Numbered from the stretch's first letter, positions 1 to 10,889 are shown. The stretch is 64,000 nucleotides of DNA from Isoetes taiwanensis (GCA_021234155.1 JAJEKV010000006.1:24576723-24640722), one strand, 5' to 3'. The notes: a model not told the origin generated them from the sequence alone. A program made the numbers and translations.

Positions 1-223
1 GAATGTTGGTAAACTTAGAAACCTTATAGTCTTAAAGGAATCAAAATATATCCTTCACCCTAGGTGTGCTTTCAAGTAAATCTACGTGTAATCTTAAAGA
101 ATACTACATTATCCCGAATTTAATCTTAATAGATTTTGGGGAAACCTATGTACGTACATCCAATTTCATACTCTCAAAGCTTCATAAACCATAGCTGATA
201 AACCCATTGATAGTACAAAAACT

Positions 224-225
<2 letters not shown>
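1..225 (+). mobile_element. 3' tail of TA-delimited module A
   Basis: No gene is visible. The last 45 bases carry the 3' subterminal signature of the module family (ATAAACCATAG, a short gap, CCCATTGATAGTACAAAAAC, then CTTG at 222-225), and a (TA)n tract follows at once. The same signature precedes the (TA)n tracts at 25965, 31757 and 60160. The 5' end of this module lies outside the window. Confidence 0.6.
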
Positions 226-286
<61 letters not shown>

Positions 287-296
287 TATATATATA
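226..296. repeat. (TA)n microsatellite, A/B junction
   Basis: A pure TA run occupies 226-282. A CTCTT interruption follows, then a short TATATATATA that leads into CAATTAT, the conserved 5' terminus of module B. Confidence 0.95.
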
Positions 297-859
297 CAAT
301 TATTTGATGGGTCCTATGGGGGGTTGAATGTGGGTAGAGATTAATCCTATCCGTCTAATTTTTGAGGTGGCACTTAAATGGCCCTTGGATTTGATGGGGG
401 GCATGCATGGGCCATGCATGGGCCATGCACCCCATCCATGAACCGTTGATCGGGCACGTGTGAAATCTTGGCCCTTGATTTTTAAAGGGAAGATGCAAGG
501 AAGGTCCTTAAAAGGTGCTTTTGGTGCTGATCAATCTTAACCGCTGGATCAAAAGGGGGAGGAAAAATCCTAACCATTAAATTTTTATTAAATTGCAATT
601 TCTTTATTAAAAGAGGTGAGGTGGCACCCTTATTTAATAAAAAGGTAATGAGGTGGCATCAACATTAATAGGTGGACTTTCTAGGAAGCTTCTTTTTATA
701 ATCGCCTTCAAAGGCCCGATAACTCTGTGAGAGGGGTCTGATGAAGGTGAGACCCACACCATTGGATTCCTCTCAGAGAACTCTCCAATGAGTGGTGCTT
801 TTGCATCGTTCCCACAGTTGGAGCTAATGTGATCGAATACTAAGTTTCTTTTGGAAACT

Positions 860-2010
860 TAGAATTTTACGAATCTATCTTGCGAATTTAAAAGAATCTA
901 GGGGAATCTCCATAGGATTTTAGAGAATTTAAAGGAAGCTCAAGAGAATCTTTGGGAATCTATGAGAATGTAAGGAATCTTTGAGATTCTATATGAATCT
1001 TTATGAAACCTTTGAGAATGTAGAAGAATCTTCATAGAATCTAAGGAATCTAGGAGAATCTACATAGAAATATGAGAAATCTAGAGGAATCTTGAGATGA
1101 TCTTTAGGAGGCTAGGGGAACCCCAACAAAATTAGGGAATTTATGGGAATCTCAAGAGAATCATAGAGAATCTAGTAGGATCAAGTGCATCTTCATAAAA
1201 TCTTTGAGAATCCTTGAAAATCAGAGAATCTAAGGAATCTACATAGAATCTAAGGGAATCTATATAGAATCTAACAAAATTTAGGAGAATCCACATAGAA
1301 TTTTGGAGACTCTAGAGGTTTCTTGTGATAAGTTCAAAATCTAGAGGATCTTTATAGAATCTTTAAGAATCTAGGGGAAGCTTTGTGGAATCTTAAGGAA
1401 TCTTTCATTAATAAGTGTGTTTAGTAGGGAATCTCGATAGAATCTAAGAGAATCTATATAGAATCTTGGAAAATCTGGGATAATCTTTGAGAATCTAGTT
1501 GAATCTTAAGAGAATCTTAAGTAATTTATGGGATTAAGAGTATTTAAGAGAATCTTCCTTAAATCTTTGAGAATCTAGGATATTTTTTTTTCCCGAATCT
1601 TCAAGAATCTAAGTGAACCTTTATAGAATCTTCATTGAATGGCTCGGAATCTAGCGTAATCTAAGCGCATCATAAAAATCTTTGAGAATCTAGGGGAATC
1701 TTGATGGAATTTTCAAGATTCTAGGGAATCTCTATAGAATCTAACAAAATCTAGGAGAATCTACATAGAATTCTAAAGAATTTAGAGGATCCTTGTGATA
1801 ACGCTTTGAAATCTCGAGGAATCTTTTGTAGAATCCTAAGAATCTAAGGGAATCTTAGGGAATCTTTTACACTAAGTGTGTTTTTCTAGGGAATCTTGAT
1901 AGAACCTAAAGGAATCTAAGAGAATTTATATAGAATCTTAAGAAATGTAGAGAAAATTTGGGATAATCTTTGAGAATCTAGGGGAATCTTAAGAGAATCT
2001 TAAGTTTGGA
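860..2010 (+). repeat. GAATCT-rich degenerate tandem array inside module B
   Basis: The array is about 1.15 kb of variations on GAGAATCTAGGGGAATCTT. There is a higher-order period of roughly 440 bp: the segment around 1425-1540 (GTGTGTTTAGTAGGGAATCT onward) recurs around 1869-2010. A perfect three-unit heat-shock-type motif, GAATCTTCAAGAA, lies at 1595-1607. The same array, in reverse complement, fills 19370-20420. Confidence 0.85.
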
Positions 2011-2023
2011 TGGCTCAAAATTT

Positions 2024-2306
<283 letters not shown>

Positions 2307-4370
2307 TTACCTGTATTTGAGAAGTTGAGAGGTGAAGACATTGATATCGAATCTCAGGCCTGGAAATTCCTCTTCACGAATAGTTTTCAGAACTTTAAAC
2401 CATACATCCTTTTCTTGGAAGCCTTTGCTGATAAATACTCTCATGAGCCCAAATATATCCTGGGCCGCCATCATAGGATTATTGTGCACATAAAGATATG
2501 GTTGTATCTGAGAGATGATGACATTGCAAGCCATAATATATGGTCGGCAGCTGCTGGCACTAGAAAATCTAGCCACTGGAAAAGGCAGGTTATTTCTTTT
2601 ATCAAATCTAAAGGTATTGTACGTGCCAAATTTATGAGCGACTATATCAATGCTCATATTCAAAAAATCCACCCTCCTGCCTAAATTAGGATCATCATTG
2701 CTGTACCTGGTTTCGTCCTTAATAGTAAGGTGTTTCAGATTATACAGATGTAGTCCCTCACCTCCTGTTAAACCAAGGAACTTCCTAACATGTGGATTAT
2801 TGATGCTCAAAAAATCATCCATATACCTGTATGAGTGATTAAAAGCAGCAGCTTCCTCTATTCTTCCCTTCTCGATCAATTTGCCCATAAATTTCAATTC
2901 AAAATACGCTAAATACAGATTGCACCAACCTGGACTAGAAGAAAAACCCATTGGAATCCCTTTTACTTGTTTCCAAATTCCATTGTACATGAGCAGATAA
3001 CAGTTGTTGAGTAGCCAATTATTCAAGCCACTAAATAACACTCTATCCACTTTCCTCCAGTTGCTCCCTTCTGGTTTCTTAGTTTTCCACTCCATTGTGA
3101 CTTTGGAATTGTCATGTAAGAGGTACCACATCTCATAACCACCATGAACTTTTTTCTTATATTTCCAGACCTTATCAATAATCATGTCCATAACAGCCAC
3201 TATACCATCTTCACCACTCAGAGGAATGTTCTCGTAACATTTAGTGATATCAGCAACTAACAGATTATTGATCTTAGCTGGTAAGTTACAAGCAACCTCA
3301 TAGATCGAGTTAACAATCCAGGCAGCCCTGATTTTTTCTTTTGCAAAAAGATTAGCAGCCTTACACTTATCATAGCATATTAAAGGCCAAACCTCAAGAA
3401 TAAGATTGAGACCAGCAGTAACAATAGAAGCAATAGTTGAAAAAATTGTATCATGCGCATTTGTAATCCACCTGTATTCCATCTTATGTGCTTTGAATAT
3501 TCCCAGGAGATAAGGCAAACTTGTACTTGGCGTATGTCCCTGTCCGAGTAAGTTCTCAACTTCACTTTGAATCTGTTCAATAAGTGTGGTTTGATCAATC
3601 TGAACATAGCTGAAATCACTACTACAAAGTCTCTTAGCAGCTTCATTCCTAATATGTTGTGGACAGATGAAAGCAGGATTATTAGCAGCCTTGTCTATAC
3701 CCGCAATGTATAGATTTTCTATCAACCAATCACTATTTTTAATTACTGCCTCGTCTTCACAAATAAACCTTTTCATTGTCTTCATATTTTTCTCAATAAA
3801 AAACTTAGCCAGCCACTTTGTTTCCTTTTTAATATCAGCCTTACATTTCTCAATAATGCTACAATCTATTTCAGCAAGAGAAGCCTTGTGCACTTCGAAG
3901 AATTGCTCTACAGTATTTTCCATTTCCACTTTGAACTGAACCAAGGTAAAGGGTCTGTCTGGTATAAAATTTAGTCCTTGAGCAAACCAGTTCCTCAGGC
4001 CCCTATTATGGATAATATTCAAATCTGTAGTTCTTATATGCCCGATACTTGGATCAATGAACTTTTGAAGTCTTGGAATAGAGCATGGGCATCTAATCTG
4101 CATGTTATCTGAAAAGATATTCTTAGGTTTGTAAAAGATATTTTTAAGATTGCTATCATATCTCCAGCCGAAAAGGGTGCTCTCCCAAATATCATAGCCA
4201 ATGCCATTAAGATGTCTGACCAAAACAGTTTTGAATGTGCTGCTGAATTGTATCTTGTCAACAACCTTAGAAAAGTATGTGAAATGTACATATTTTCTTT
4301 GTATCTTTTCTTTAATGGTTTTTATCCTTGTACGTCCTTCAATATTTGAAGTCAGAACTCTTCTTTTTAT
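2307..4370 (-). CDS. Reverse transcriptase exon (Penelope-like)
   Basis: An open 687-codon exon ending in TAA; the frame extends upstream to an ATG at 4421. It copies RNA to DNA at the insertion site. Visible motifs in order: a Penelope-type leader NRGLRNWFAQGLNFIPDRPF; the RT1-2 region LPYLLGIFKAHK; motif A VADITKCYENIP with the catalytic Asp; motif B KGIPMGFSSSPGW; motif C YRYMDDFLSI with the Asp pair; and VDFLNMSIDI just after, like the primer-grip region. The motif A and motif C forms are close to those of telomerase and Penelope reverse transcriptases, not of LTR or LINE elements. No GIY-YIG domain follows; the protein ends TSQLLKYR. The acceptor ATGCAG just upstream suggests that the first 17 codons of the open frame are intron. 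Confidence 0.85.
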   Translation of the reverse strand: MKRRVLTSNIEGRTRIKTIKEKIQRKYVHFTYFSKVVDKIQFSSTFKTVLVRHLNGIGYDIWESTLFGWRYDSNLKNIFYKPKNIFSDNMQIRCPCSIPRLQKFIDPSIGHIRTTDLNIIHNRGLRNWFAQGLNFIPDRPFTLVQFKVEMENTVEQFFEVHKASLAEIDCSIIEKCKADIKKETKWLAKFFIEKNMKTMKRFICEDEAVIKNSDWLIENLYIAGIDKAANNPAFICPQHIRNEAAKRLCSSDFSYVQIDQTTLIEQIQSEVENLLGQGHTPSTSLPYLLGIFKAHKMEYRWITNAHDTIFSTIASIVTAGLNLILEVWPLICYDKCKAANLFAKEKIRAAWIVNSIYEVACNLPAKINNLLVADITKCYENIPLSGEDGIVAVMDMIIDKVWKYKKKVHGGYEMWYLLHDNSKVTMEWKTKKPEGSNWRKVDRVLFSGLNNWLLNNCYLLMYNGIWKQVKGIPMGFSSSPGWCNLYLAYFELKFMGKLIEKGRIEEAAAFNHSYRYMDDFLSINNPHVRKFLGLTGGEGLHLYNLKHLTIKDETRYSNDDPNLGRRVDFLNMSIDIVAHKFGTYNTFRFDKRNNLPFPVARFSSASSCRPYIMACNVIISQIQPYLYVHNNPMMAAQDIFGLMRVFISKGFQEKDVWFKVLKTIREEEFPGLRFDINVFTSQLLKYR

Positions 4371-4607
4371 CTGCATACAGCAGAATTTCTTAGGCCAGTA
4401 ATGTAGGAGGTATAAAACCATCCCAAAAGATTTATTGATATTGGCACTGTGGCCAGATAGTAAAGTTCATGCAGTGCATGCACATACATCAACATTCAGC
4501 ATAAAAACTTAGAAGGAAGTTTACTATATTGACATAAACTGTCATACATATAATCTGAGATGTTAAAACAGAACCTGATATGAAGGAAAAACCAGAAATA
4601 GACATAC
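4371..4607 (-). other. Proposed intron 2 of the Penelope-like gene
   Basis: 237 bp on the minus strand, from GTATGT to a pyrimidine-rich stretch ending GCAG. It joins exon 2 and exon 3 in phase 0. An RNA read spanning the junction would settle it. Confidence 0.5.
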
Positions 4608-6149
4608 CAACACCAGTAGTGTCATTTAGAGGATTATACCAGTATTCTTAGATCCTGCCTGTATGCCAGAAGAAATATTGATGCTTGTTGACTTCTTCAG
4701 TTTTGGTGGCCTCAGAATTCCACTAACAGTAGCAGAACCAGATTTTCTCTTGAGATTTTGTGCATAGCCAAAGCTGCTGTTATCATGTAGATGATCCATG
4801 AGAAACTTCCTGGCCTTGATAGTTTTTTCTATGATGTCAACTGCCTTGGAATTGCCATATAACATCTTGAAATTGGTATTCACATTTTCTGCTAACTTAT
4901 GTGTCATAGTAAACATCAATTCCCTGATAGCTAAATAGCCAACATATGATAGTACCACACCTTTTATTGGTTCGGATGCCAACCATCTTGAAAGATAAGC
5001 AAACCTCATTTGGATAGTCTGCTCGGGCCATACTTTTTCTAAATTATTTAGCATGAACCACACCACGTGGTCAAACCAAATAATATTGTGGACACACTTT
5101 TCTTCAGAAACAGAATCACAGTTGCATTTCAGAAAAGGACATTAGGTCCTCCAAATCCGTTTAAGATAAAAGTCTGTTCTCCTTTCGTCTGTTTTCGCCA
5201 TATGGCCCTTCTGGCCAATATATAGTGCAGTGCCAATTTGGCATTTTCTACTCAGAAAGCTCATATCGAAAGGCAATTTATCATATATTTTCCTGATATG
5301 CTTATTAAAGGCAAAAGCATCCTTTTCTGCTTTTTCAACTTCTGCTGTACTCAGCCGTGCCAGTTTAATCCATGCATTCTTGCTGATAGGTGCAATAACA
5401 CCCAGATTATTGCTGGTCCATAAAGCCTGCTGGAATTGTTCACCATGGATTTCTATGTTCCTTGAAGACATAATGGGAAAACTACCGCAATTAAAAAGAT
5501 TAAGCTCCTTTAAGCTGTATTTCTCCAATTCACTGATCAGCAGGTCTTCATCACTGGTATCCACATTAGATTCAACATTTACTGGTTCAGGATCGGGTTG
5601 TATGAAGCCCTCAACCTCAGATATGTCAAATAGACAATTATCAAGTGATTCTTCCACGTTAGGAGTGGCTTTATCAGGAACAACGACCTGGGCCTTAGGA
5701 ACACATGAAAGCCTGAGAGAATTCTGTTTTTCCAAGCAAGTTAGCCCTTTAATAAAGGCTAAAGTATCCTGCATATCCTTTTTATCAGCCGCAATATGGG
5801 CCAAGGGTAACTCCCTGTAAGCATTCATAATCAAATCATGACAACGTCCATACTCTGCCTCCTTGAAGCTGGAGACTAATTCTAGCATGTTACTGAAGCC
5901 AAGAAACAGTACAGCAGATATTTCACCATCATTGAGTGTACATTCTTTACACATAAAGAGATTATGAATCTCTTGTGTCTTAATGCATGTCATTATAGCC
6001 TGCACTGCCTTATTTGGAGCCAAGATTCCTGCTGTTACATATCCCAAAGTTTCGAGACCATAAGTCCAACCAGGTCTGCCATCCAAACTATTCTGGTTAC
6101 TTGCATGCTGATTGCAATCAGGGACCTTAGAAAATGTATAGTTTGCCTC
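4608..6149 (-). pseudogene. Central exon of the Penelope-like gene, two in-frame stops
   Basis: One frame of 514 codons broken by TAA at 5144-5142 and again at 4628-4626. The frame continues coherently across the first stop: RIWRT, stop, then CPFLKCNCDS followed by CVH, a Cys cluster that could bind zinc. The 5' edge is the acceptor TTTTTTAG before GAGGCAAAC; the only start codon in the usual place is TTG, which supports an exon beginning here and not an independent gene. Other visible features are an acidic middle (SNVDTSDEDL) and a basic tail (LKRKSGS, RPPKLKKS) that may be a nuclear signal. No known enzyme domain was recognised. One C-to-T change would turn CAA (Gln) into each TAA. The lone YIG in GTALYIGQKG lacks the spaced GIY partner and is not taken as an endonuclease. 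Confidence 0.6.
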
Positions 6150-7390
6150 CTAAAAAAGATAATAACAAATTAATAAACAGATGTATAGAAATCAAATAGA
6201 GCGAGGAAATAATCAAGAAAATAAAAATCAAGAAAGTAAGAGTCTCCAAGGTTCAAACTGGTAAAACCAGTAATCTGAAGTAGGGAAATATATAAACTAG
6301 ACTGGCCAAACCCTTATGACTTGCCAAGCCATCCAAACATTTCTAACTAACTAAATAGAACTGTTGGACTTATCAGACCTTAAAAAAGGAAACCTTGGAG
6401 ACTCATTACTTTTATGAACCAACATGAAAGCCAATTCAACAAAGGACCAGAAAAGTGTATAAATCTAAAGGACCAAATTGAAGAAATATTTAGGCCACCA
6501 TTAAATTAAAATCCTTTCTTGAAACAAAACCAAGCAGTAAACATTTTAGCAGAAACCTATCAGATAAAAATCTAACGACCCCAAGCCTTATCATTGTAGT
6601 GACCGAAACAAAGCAAAAAACCATAACAAATGAGGAATGAAGTAAACTTATATCATATTTCCAGAAGAATATCATAGAGTATTAAATAACAGAAAATTAT
6701 CATAAAGTATTTATGAACAAAAGTGGAGTCATATTACCTTTTAATAGAGTATGACAGATAGAGAATTTTCGCTTACCTCTATTAACAAACAAGAAATAAT
6801 AACACAACAATTTAAATGCAGCAATCCTCAAACATCCATGCGAGCACGTAGTGTAGGAGAAGAGAATTCGGTTACCTGCAGTCCAGCAAACACTAGTTAG
6901 CCTAAGAAGGGTAAAAAGTGAGTAGACTAGCAGGTAAGCAGTGAATTCTCTTGGCATTTTCAGCCCTTTACCCACAAATTTAAACCAAAAAGATCAGATA
7001 AAACAATAGTTTAAACAAGAGCTTATAAATCTAAGACACATAACAGTCATTAATTGTGGTAAATAGCAGCATACAAAATTGATAGGTAACATCAAATAGA
7101 TTGGCAGATAGCAGCAGTGTTCATAGGGACAAAATTCCAAAGACTAAATTAGAATCAGATCTGAGCAAAATGATCTAGGCAAGAACCGTGAACCTAAGGC
7201 TTGTAGCAGCAGCTAAAATTGGTAGATAACAAGAGTTAGATATGTTAGACAGTTAGCTATATTATTTAGATATCCAGCCACAATAAACTAAAGGAAGAAT
7301 AAATAATACCAGGAGATTTACTTAAGGTATCAGCAGAATACTACAAGAGCTCCAGAAATTCTATCAAATAAAAGACCAGGGCAAGGAAAC
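6150..7390 (-). other. Proposed intron 1 of the Penelope-like gene
   Basis: 1,241 bp, AT-rich, with no credible coding frame. The minus-strand donor CAG|GTTTCC follows the codons for VQPNQ, and the acceptor TTATCTTTTTTAG precedes GAGGCAAAC. Exon ends are both in phase 0. Retention of such an intron in a retroelement is expected only in the Penelope group. Confidence 0.5.
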
Positions 7391-7705
7391 CTGATTGGGT
7401 TGCACTTCCTCATCAATGTCGTCCTCAGTTTCTGTATCTTCCACAATCTCCACATTGCTGATAGAGCACTCAGCAGCTTTGCTATTTTTTCCACATTGCT
7501 TCAATCCAGAGAGGAATTTCGAAATGCCTGGGTCATTCTTTGCTCTATTTGGATCCAAACCATTCTGTCTACAAAGCTCCTCTAACTGTGCCTTCGTGGG
7601 CTGAGAGCTACTATGCTCCAGTCCATGCCTTCTCAAGAATTCTATAAGCTTGTGCCTAGTCTGCCCTTTGTTTCCGGCCCCCTCAGGGCGGCCGGGTTTG
7701 GCCAT
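7391..7705 (-). CDS. N-terminal exon of the Penelope-like gene, SAP-like basic domain
   Basis: 105 codons starting at the only well-placed ATG (context GCAATGGC), 32 bp below a TATAAATT. It opens MAKPGRPEGAGNKGQ, with an AT-hook-like GRP core. Next come a basic helix (HKLIEFLRRHG) and a segment, QPTKAQLEELCRQNGL, that resembles a SAP-type DNA-binding helix pair. The end is acidic (EDTETEDDIDEE). A DNA-binding or targeting role for the retroelement protein is inferred. The reading frame stays open past the donor for a few codons before a stop, so a short unspliced 113-residue protein is also possible. Confidence 0.6.
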
Positions 7706-7736
7706 TGCTGAATAACTAACACTAACATGTCCATCT

Positions 7737-7744
7737 AATTTATA
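7737..7744 (-). promoter_or_regulatory. TATA-box-like site upstream of the Penelope-like gene
   Basis: TATAAATT on the minus strand, 32-39 bp before the ATG at 7705. The short distance leaves room for only a very short leader, so it is either the promoter of a leader-poor transcript or chance in AT-rich DNA. Confidence 0.3.
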
Positions 7745-8591
7745 GATCCAGGCTTCAGGTTTAGATCTTAATTAATCTGTATTAAACATGCATTTCAAAA
7801 ATCCTAAGTCTAACCGGCACTTTCTGTTACCTGCAAGCATCATTGTGGTGAATCAGCATACTGCTGGTGCCGTGAGACAGCCAGCCAGATCTGTTAGGGA
7901 TCCATCCATTCCTGGAGCTTCGCGAAGCCGGCGATAAGCGGAGCCAATGATTTTAGGGTTAACCCTCTCTTTTTTAGGTCAGATTGTAATACGTGGCCAC
8001 GATATTTTCGTAAAAAAAATTATATCCATGCATAACCTATGCTAACTTATCCATGCTTAAAGGAATTAAAACCTTAAACAAGAGACTAATAGGCACGAAA
8101 AAATTAGTATTATAGGGTGTCTGGGAACATAAAGCACTCTTAGCATAACAAAGAATATTACATGGTGTCCAGGAACATTATGCTCTATTAGCATAGCACA
8201 GGCTATGAACACATACTAGTGGGGCAATAAATAAACTGGGGAGTCTCAAAAACCAACCCTGGAGTCATAGTTCATATTCAAATAATGCCCAATGAGAATT
8301 AAAACTAAAATTAAAATTAAAACTCCCAAATTTATCAATAGGGGAAAATTATGGTTTATACCCATTGTAATCATAAATCTTACCGAATATGTAGCATAAT
8401 AACAGGGGGTTAATTTTATAGTTTTATACGCTTTTTCACATGGTTTTTCTATGATTTGGGTGTTGTATTCGTGTTGGCATACTAAATAGTATTTCTAGAG
8501 TGCGCTTTTTTACGCGTTGATTTCGGTTGGCTTAAACAATCCGATGGTTGTTGTTGTGAACACTGTACATATGCATCAAACCCCATAACTT
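7745..8591. other. Non-coding stretch upstream of the Penelope-like element
   Basis: No gene seen. It holds CTTCGCGAAG (7919-7928) and TTAGGGTTAACCCT near 7953, a single telomere-like unit in palindromic form, not an array. At about 8117-8210 a 46-bp segment (GGGTGTCTGGGAACAT onward) is repeated imperfectly. An AAAATT-rich run lies at 8300-8330. The outer end of the Penelope-like element and the next piece of module C meet somewhere here, but no junction was identified. Confidence 0.4.
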
Positions 8592-8975
8592 TTGCCCTCT
8601 GGATTGATTCTTGCTGTTGCTAACGGAGCGGACTCTTTGGCGAAGTGGATTCTTGCTAACGGCTGTTGTAAGTTGTCGGTGACACTGCAATATATTTTAA
8701 ATCTTCACATGCGAAGGGCGAAGGTCGAAATGGGGATTTTTAGGTTTTCTTGTGAAGGTGAATATGGGCGGCATTGCATGACTTTGCATAGGAAAAGGGC
8801 TTCCAAACCCCAGAATTGGCAATGCAACGGGGAAGGGCAGAATTTTGTGCAGAGGGTTGAAGAAATGCTGCAACGCCTCTTCTGCAGGTCCGTTTGCATG
8901 GAATATGTTTTTTTGAGGTTGTGCTTGCTGGTTCATGAAGCTTTCTGCAGATCTCACAGCACAGGAGGCATCTAG
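8592..8975 (+). other. Unrecognised 127-codon open frame
   Basis: Open from ATG to a stop inside the next repeat. The composition (LAVANGADSLAKWILANGCC, then a basic middle RKRASKPQNWQ) is not recognised. Competing frames on the minus strand are of similar length, and its 3' end runs into a minisatellite, so this may be a chance frame or an eroded gene fragment. Confidence 0.2.
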
Positions 8976-9180
8976 GGAAGCTCAAAAAGCATAGATGGTT
9001 TTGCACGGATGGTTTCTGCAGATGGTTTTGCCGCGGATGGTTTTGGCCGGATGGTTTTGCACCGGATGGTTTTTTTTAATGAATGGTTTTGCATGGATAG
9101 TTTCTGCAGATGGTTTTGCACAGATGGTTTCTGTAGATCTCACAGCAAAGGAGGCATCTAGGGAAGCTCGAAGAGCACAT
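8945..9180 (+). repeat. GATGGTTTTGCA minisatellite with flanking duplication
   Basis: About ten diverged copies of a 12-13-bp unit (GATGGTTTTGCA, with variants such as GATGGTTTCTGCA) fill 8993-9135. The array is bracketed by two copies of a 40-bp segment beginning ATCTCACAGCA and containing GGAGGCATCTAGGGAAGCTC (near 8950 and 9137). Confidence 0.8.
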
Positions 9181-9184
9181 ATGG

Positions 9185-9818
9185 GCTGATACAGTATTAT
9201 GGCAAGGTTCTTCTGCAATTTATGTATGAGGTTGTTCTAAAGGGGTCTGCCACGACTTCAGTTTCTTCAGCCTATTACTGCATAAATGTCAGAGCATACA
9301 TGCTCGCCTTGCTCTTTATCTCATTTGGCTGATTGTATTCTCCCTCATTCCCTTGAGATGAAGCAGGGATATGCAATACCGGAGACACCGGAGACAAGAC
9401 CACAACTAGGCATGCATTTGAACACATATTTGAATCTTTGACTCTGTAAGTTAATTTTTTGTTTGAATTCCAACTAAGAAGCTTGCTTTTTTTGAAAAGG
9501 AAGATTTGTCTCTCAGCATAGCATCCACTAGTATCTAGGTTCAGATGGAGCCAAGATACATTTGAAACTTCTTGGACTTTTCTTATCTTCATTGTTCATA
9601 TGTTTACTTTGTGAGTACAGGGTTTCTTTCTGGTCATATGTTTATTATCTGAGTAAATATTATGAGCTTTTTCACACAGCATTATTTCTACTAAGAAAAA
9701 CTTTTTCCACTATCCTACGGTCCTTGTGCTTTTTTCCGCTCCAGTTTACCAAGTATAGGTTATTGCTCTGCTCTTCTTACAAATACCGTTGTCCATGATT
9801 GGCAAAACATAGATGCCT
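9185..9818. other. No recognised feature
   Basis: AT-rich sequence with short open frames on both strands and no recognisable domain or repeat beyond single CCGGAGACA duplicates near 9380. Confidence 0.4.
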
Positions 9819-9988
9819 TGCGTTGTGGTAGTTTGCAGGCATATATTCAGATCTGGAAAAAAGCTTTTGCTGGATGTTTATAGTACCTCAAGTGTGAGGT
9901 GTCTTGCTGTGGCAGTTTGCAGGCATATATTCAAATCTGAAAAAAAAGCTTTTGCTGGATGTTTATAGTACCTCAAGTGTGAGGTGTC
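9819..9988 (+). repeat. Tandem duplication of an 85-bp unit
   Basis: Two near-identical copies (9819-9903, 9904-9988), each running from TTGC..GTGG..AGTTTGCAGGC to GTGTGAGGTGTC. High identity points to a recent local duplication. Confidence 0.85.
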
Positions 9989-10435
9989 TTTGCTATGCAA
10001 TGTATGATGTTTGACTCAGAACAAAGATGCAATGTTGCATATGAACAACAAAACTAGCCCTATATATGATAGATATTGCAGGTCATGGACTTTGATTCCA
10101 ATATGTGGCAATACAATGTAGCAGTTAGTTTGTTCTCTTTTTCGGAATGGAATTAAGACATGTTTTGTGCATGCACCATAGTGCTTGCCATGGCAAAGCA
10201 TGCTCACGTGGATGACAACACATGTCATCCCACATGTCTAGCATATACAGTGATAGTACCAAGTGACAGTACTAATATCCACTAATCGTTGTTTCTAGAT
10301 ACGGTTGTTGGTTAACGTCTCTTCTGATTCAAATTACTGATAATGAATGAATAATGAATAAGCTAAGTTGTTTTAAATAAACATATCAGTATAATACTTA
10401 TGCTTGCTTTATTAGGGGCCGGCACCCAAATTTTT
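9989..10435. other. No recognised feature
   Basis: Non-coding, AT-rich. Only the approach to the fold-back element below was noticed. Confidence 0.4.
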
Positions 10436-10889
10436 ATTATAACAATCAACACATAACTACCATTAACATTAATTAACCCATTACATCCAACACTTTTAAA
10501 TTAAAACCCCCTTGAAACCCCTTCGCTTGGGTGCATATTCACACGGGGTGACGTGGGGCAGCGGCGAGCCCCTATAATTATGTTTTGTACGTACAAAATC
10601 AACACCATATAGTATATTACCTTAAATCTTATAGTATTTTACAAATCTTGTTATATAGTATAGCAAATTCCATACATCCATACCCCACAAATGAGGAACT
10701 TTGTGTACGGTGTAGATTAAGGAATAAGGGGTGAATATGCCTATCCAACAGCTCTCGATGCCCGGAGTCACCCCCCGTGTGAATATGCACCCAAACGAAA
10801 GGGGGTTTCAAGGGGGTTTTAATTTAAAAGTGTTGGATGTAATGGTTGCGTTAATTAATGTTAATGGTAGTTATGTGTTGATTGTTATG
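10436..10889. mobile_element. Fold-back (long-terminal-inverted-repeat) element
   Basis: About 117 bp at 10436-10552 is the near-perfect reverse complement of 10772-10889 (for example ACAATCAACACATAACTACC versus GGTAGTTATGTGTTGATTGT). The two arms flank a 219-bp centre with no coding capacity. This is the architecture of a small MITE or fold-back transposon. No clear target-site duplication was found outside the arms, so the superfamily is unknown. Confidence 0.75.

Larger units (their letters stand above)
2307..7705 (-). pseudogene. Penelope-like reverse transcriptase gene, three-exon model
   Basis: Proposed exons are 7705-7391, 6149-4608 and 4370-2307. The introns are 7390-6150 (CAG|GTTTCC to TTTTTTAG) and 4607-4371 (TTG|GTATGT to ATGCAG), and both junctions are phase 0, so one frame runs through. 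The product would be about 1,300 residues: a small basic N-terminal domain, a central region of unknown fold with a Cys cluster, and a C-terminal reverse transcriptase. Two TAA codons interrupt exon 2 (5144-5142 and 4628-4626). The second lies 18 nt before the proposed donor and could be skipped with an alternative donor at ACTG|GTATAA, although that shifts phase. Either the copy is recently dead or the model needs adjusting. Codon-level integrity of the long RT exon argues for recent activity. Confidence 0.6.

Noticed and set aside
732-775. CTGATGA near 738 as a hammerhead ribozyme core
   Set aside because: No GAAA arm at the right spacing, and the site is changed in the inverted copy B'.
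5195-5224. YIG in GTALYIGQKG as a GIY-YIG endonuclease
   Set aside because: No GIY partner at the required spacing and no conserved Arg/Glu pattern; the element looks endonuclease-less.
7949-7966. Plant telomere-like TTTAGGG next to the Penelope-like element
   Set aside because: Only one unit and its mirror, no array; it cannot support a telomeric location.
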